Positions 63,707-64,000 of a stretch of 64,000 bases of DNA are shown piece after piece (position 1 is the stretch's first letter; each line of letters starts with the position of its first letter). The DNA lies in NCBI GenBank assembly GCA_022821905.1, contig JAJECS010000029.1, positions 54,341 to 118,340 on the forward strand, in the 5' to 3' direction. Origin of the DNA: Chloroflexota bacterium. GTDB lineage: Bacteria > Chloroflexota > UBA11872. Below the pieces are notes generated by a model. That model made no database searches. It was not told the origin of the DNA and saw only the letters and a list, made by a program, of their open reading frames with translations. The position numbers and the translations under genes are program-made.

Positions 63707-64000
63707 GCCGCTCCCGTTCCTGGTGAGCCCATCGACCTGCCCAGGCGCTCCATGCGCGCGATTTAAGGCGCGTCCTCAGCAAGATCCGTCACTTCCGTGA
63801 ATAGGGACCCTTGCGTAACCCTTCCGTCACTCCCGCGGAGCCTGTCTCTCATGACGCCTCTCCGTCATTCCCGCGGAGGGAGACCTTTGAATAATTGGGG
63901 CTGGAGCGCATGGAGAGGCGCATCGGCCGCTCTTGGAGCACAGTGCGGTGGTTGGGCGGTCGGGTCAGCGCGGGATCCCGTGCGGCGGGACCCCGCGCGA
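63707..64000. repeat. Intergenic region with dispersed repeat copies 2 and 3
   Basis: No gene is supported here. CCCTTGCGTAACCCTTCCGT with a following CACTCCCGCGGAG (63808-63840) matches copy 1 at 10809-10840. A second shorter unit, TCCGTCATTCCCGCGGAGGG, lies at 63861-63880. The end of the window has CGCGGGATCCCG / CGGGACCCCGCG inverted arms. Confidence 0.5.

Overview
The window is mostly dense, high-GC bacterial chromosome with frequent GTG starts and many 1-4 base start/stop overlaps. House-keeping content (rpsP-khpA-trmD, rplS-rnhB-yraN, smpB-ssrA, glmS, ftsH, tilS, dut, metG, lspA, murD, panB, mutM) marks it as chromosomal. No outer-membrane genes are seen. The mix of secreted low-complexity proteins, N-acyl-D-amino-acid deacylase, FAD oxidoreductases and LiaF/VanW-type envelope proteins would fit an uncultured Chloroflexota-like (SAR202/Dehalococcoidia-type) organism. 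That placement is inference only; no rRNA gene is present.

Layout. 1-756: 5' part of gmd. 757-1981: AT-richer patch with an orphan membrane protein. 1982-4957: large N6-adenine methylase, probably type IIG-like, with a disturbed N-terminus. 4995-15609: metabolism and transport: Ldh_2 dehydrogenase, YqeC, NatAB-like ABC exporter, MutM, VTT membrane protein, a VapBC-like toxin-antitoxin pair, then a homocysteine methyltransferase beside an HcnB/HcnC-like (opine/amino-acid oxidase-like) FAD enzyme pair. 15760-21404: a visibly lower-GC five-gene defence operon reading leftwards from a tRNA-Ala gene. In order it holds a C5-cytosine methyltransferase, an internally deleted UvrD/Fe-S nuclease, Vsr, a MORC/MutL-like GHKL ATPase with a nuclease-like tail, and an Mrr/AspBHI-like endonuclease. 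21508-28447: MocA-like transferase, GlcD, HD phosphohydrolase, NUDIX, DedA-like protein, secreted CAP protein, YraN. 28616-34858: rnhB-rplS facing VanW, then rpsP-khpA-trmD and a divergent GroEL paralogue. 34865-47060: panB, an integrase-like fragment, murD, LiaF-like protein, phosphoesterase, SWIM mini-protein, smpB and tmRNA, NUDIX, beta-propeller, methyltransferase, lipoate ligase, tRNA-Arg, lspA, a lipoprotein cyclophilin and a secreted protein with an internal duplication. 47140-64000: M20 hydrolase, two MFS carriers, PHP phosphoesterase, metG, ftsH, tilS, dut, FtsB-like, glmS, a DnaJ-type zinc mini-protein, D-aminoacylase, phospholipase-C-like protein and a VOC protein.

The best candidate for an unusual system is the 15.8-21.4 kb operon. 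Its parts are tightly coupled and match the known theme of MORC-like ATPases associated with restriction-modification genes. This copy has a helicase shortened in frame, a nuclease tail lacking the expected lysine, and a modification-dependent-type endonuclease. Other points of interest are recurrent apparent CTG starts, the chaperonin coupled to trmD, and the duplicated secreted protein.
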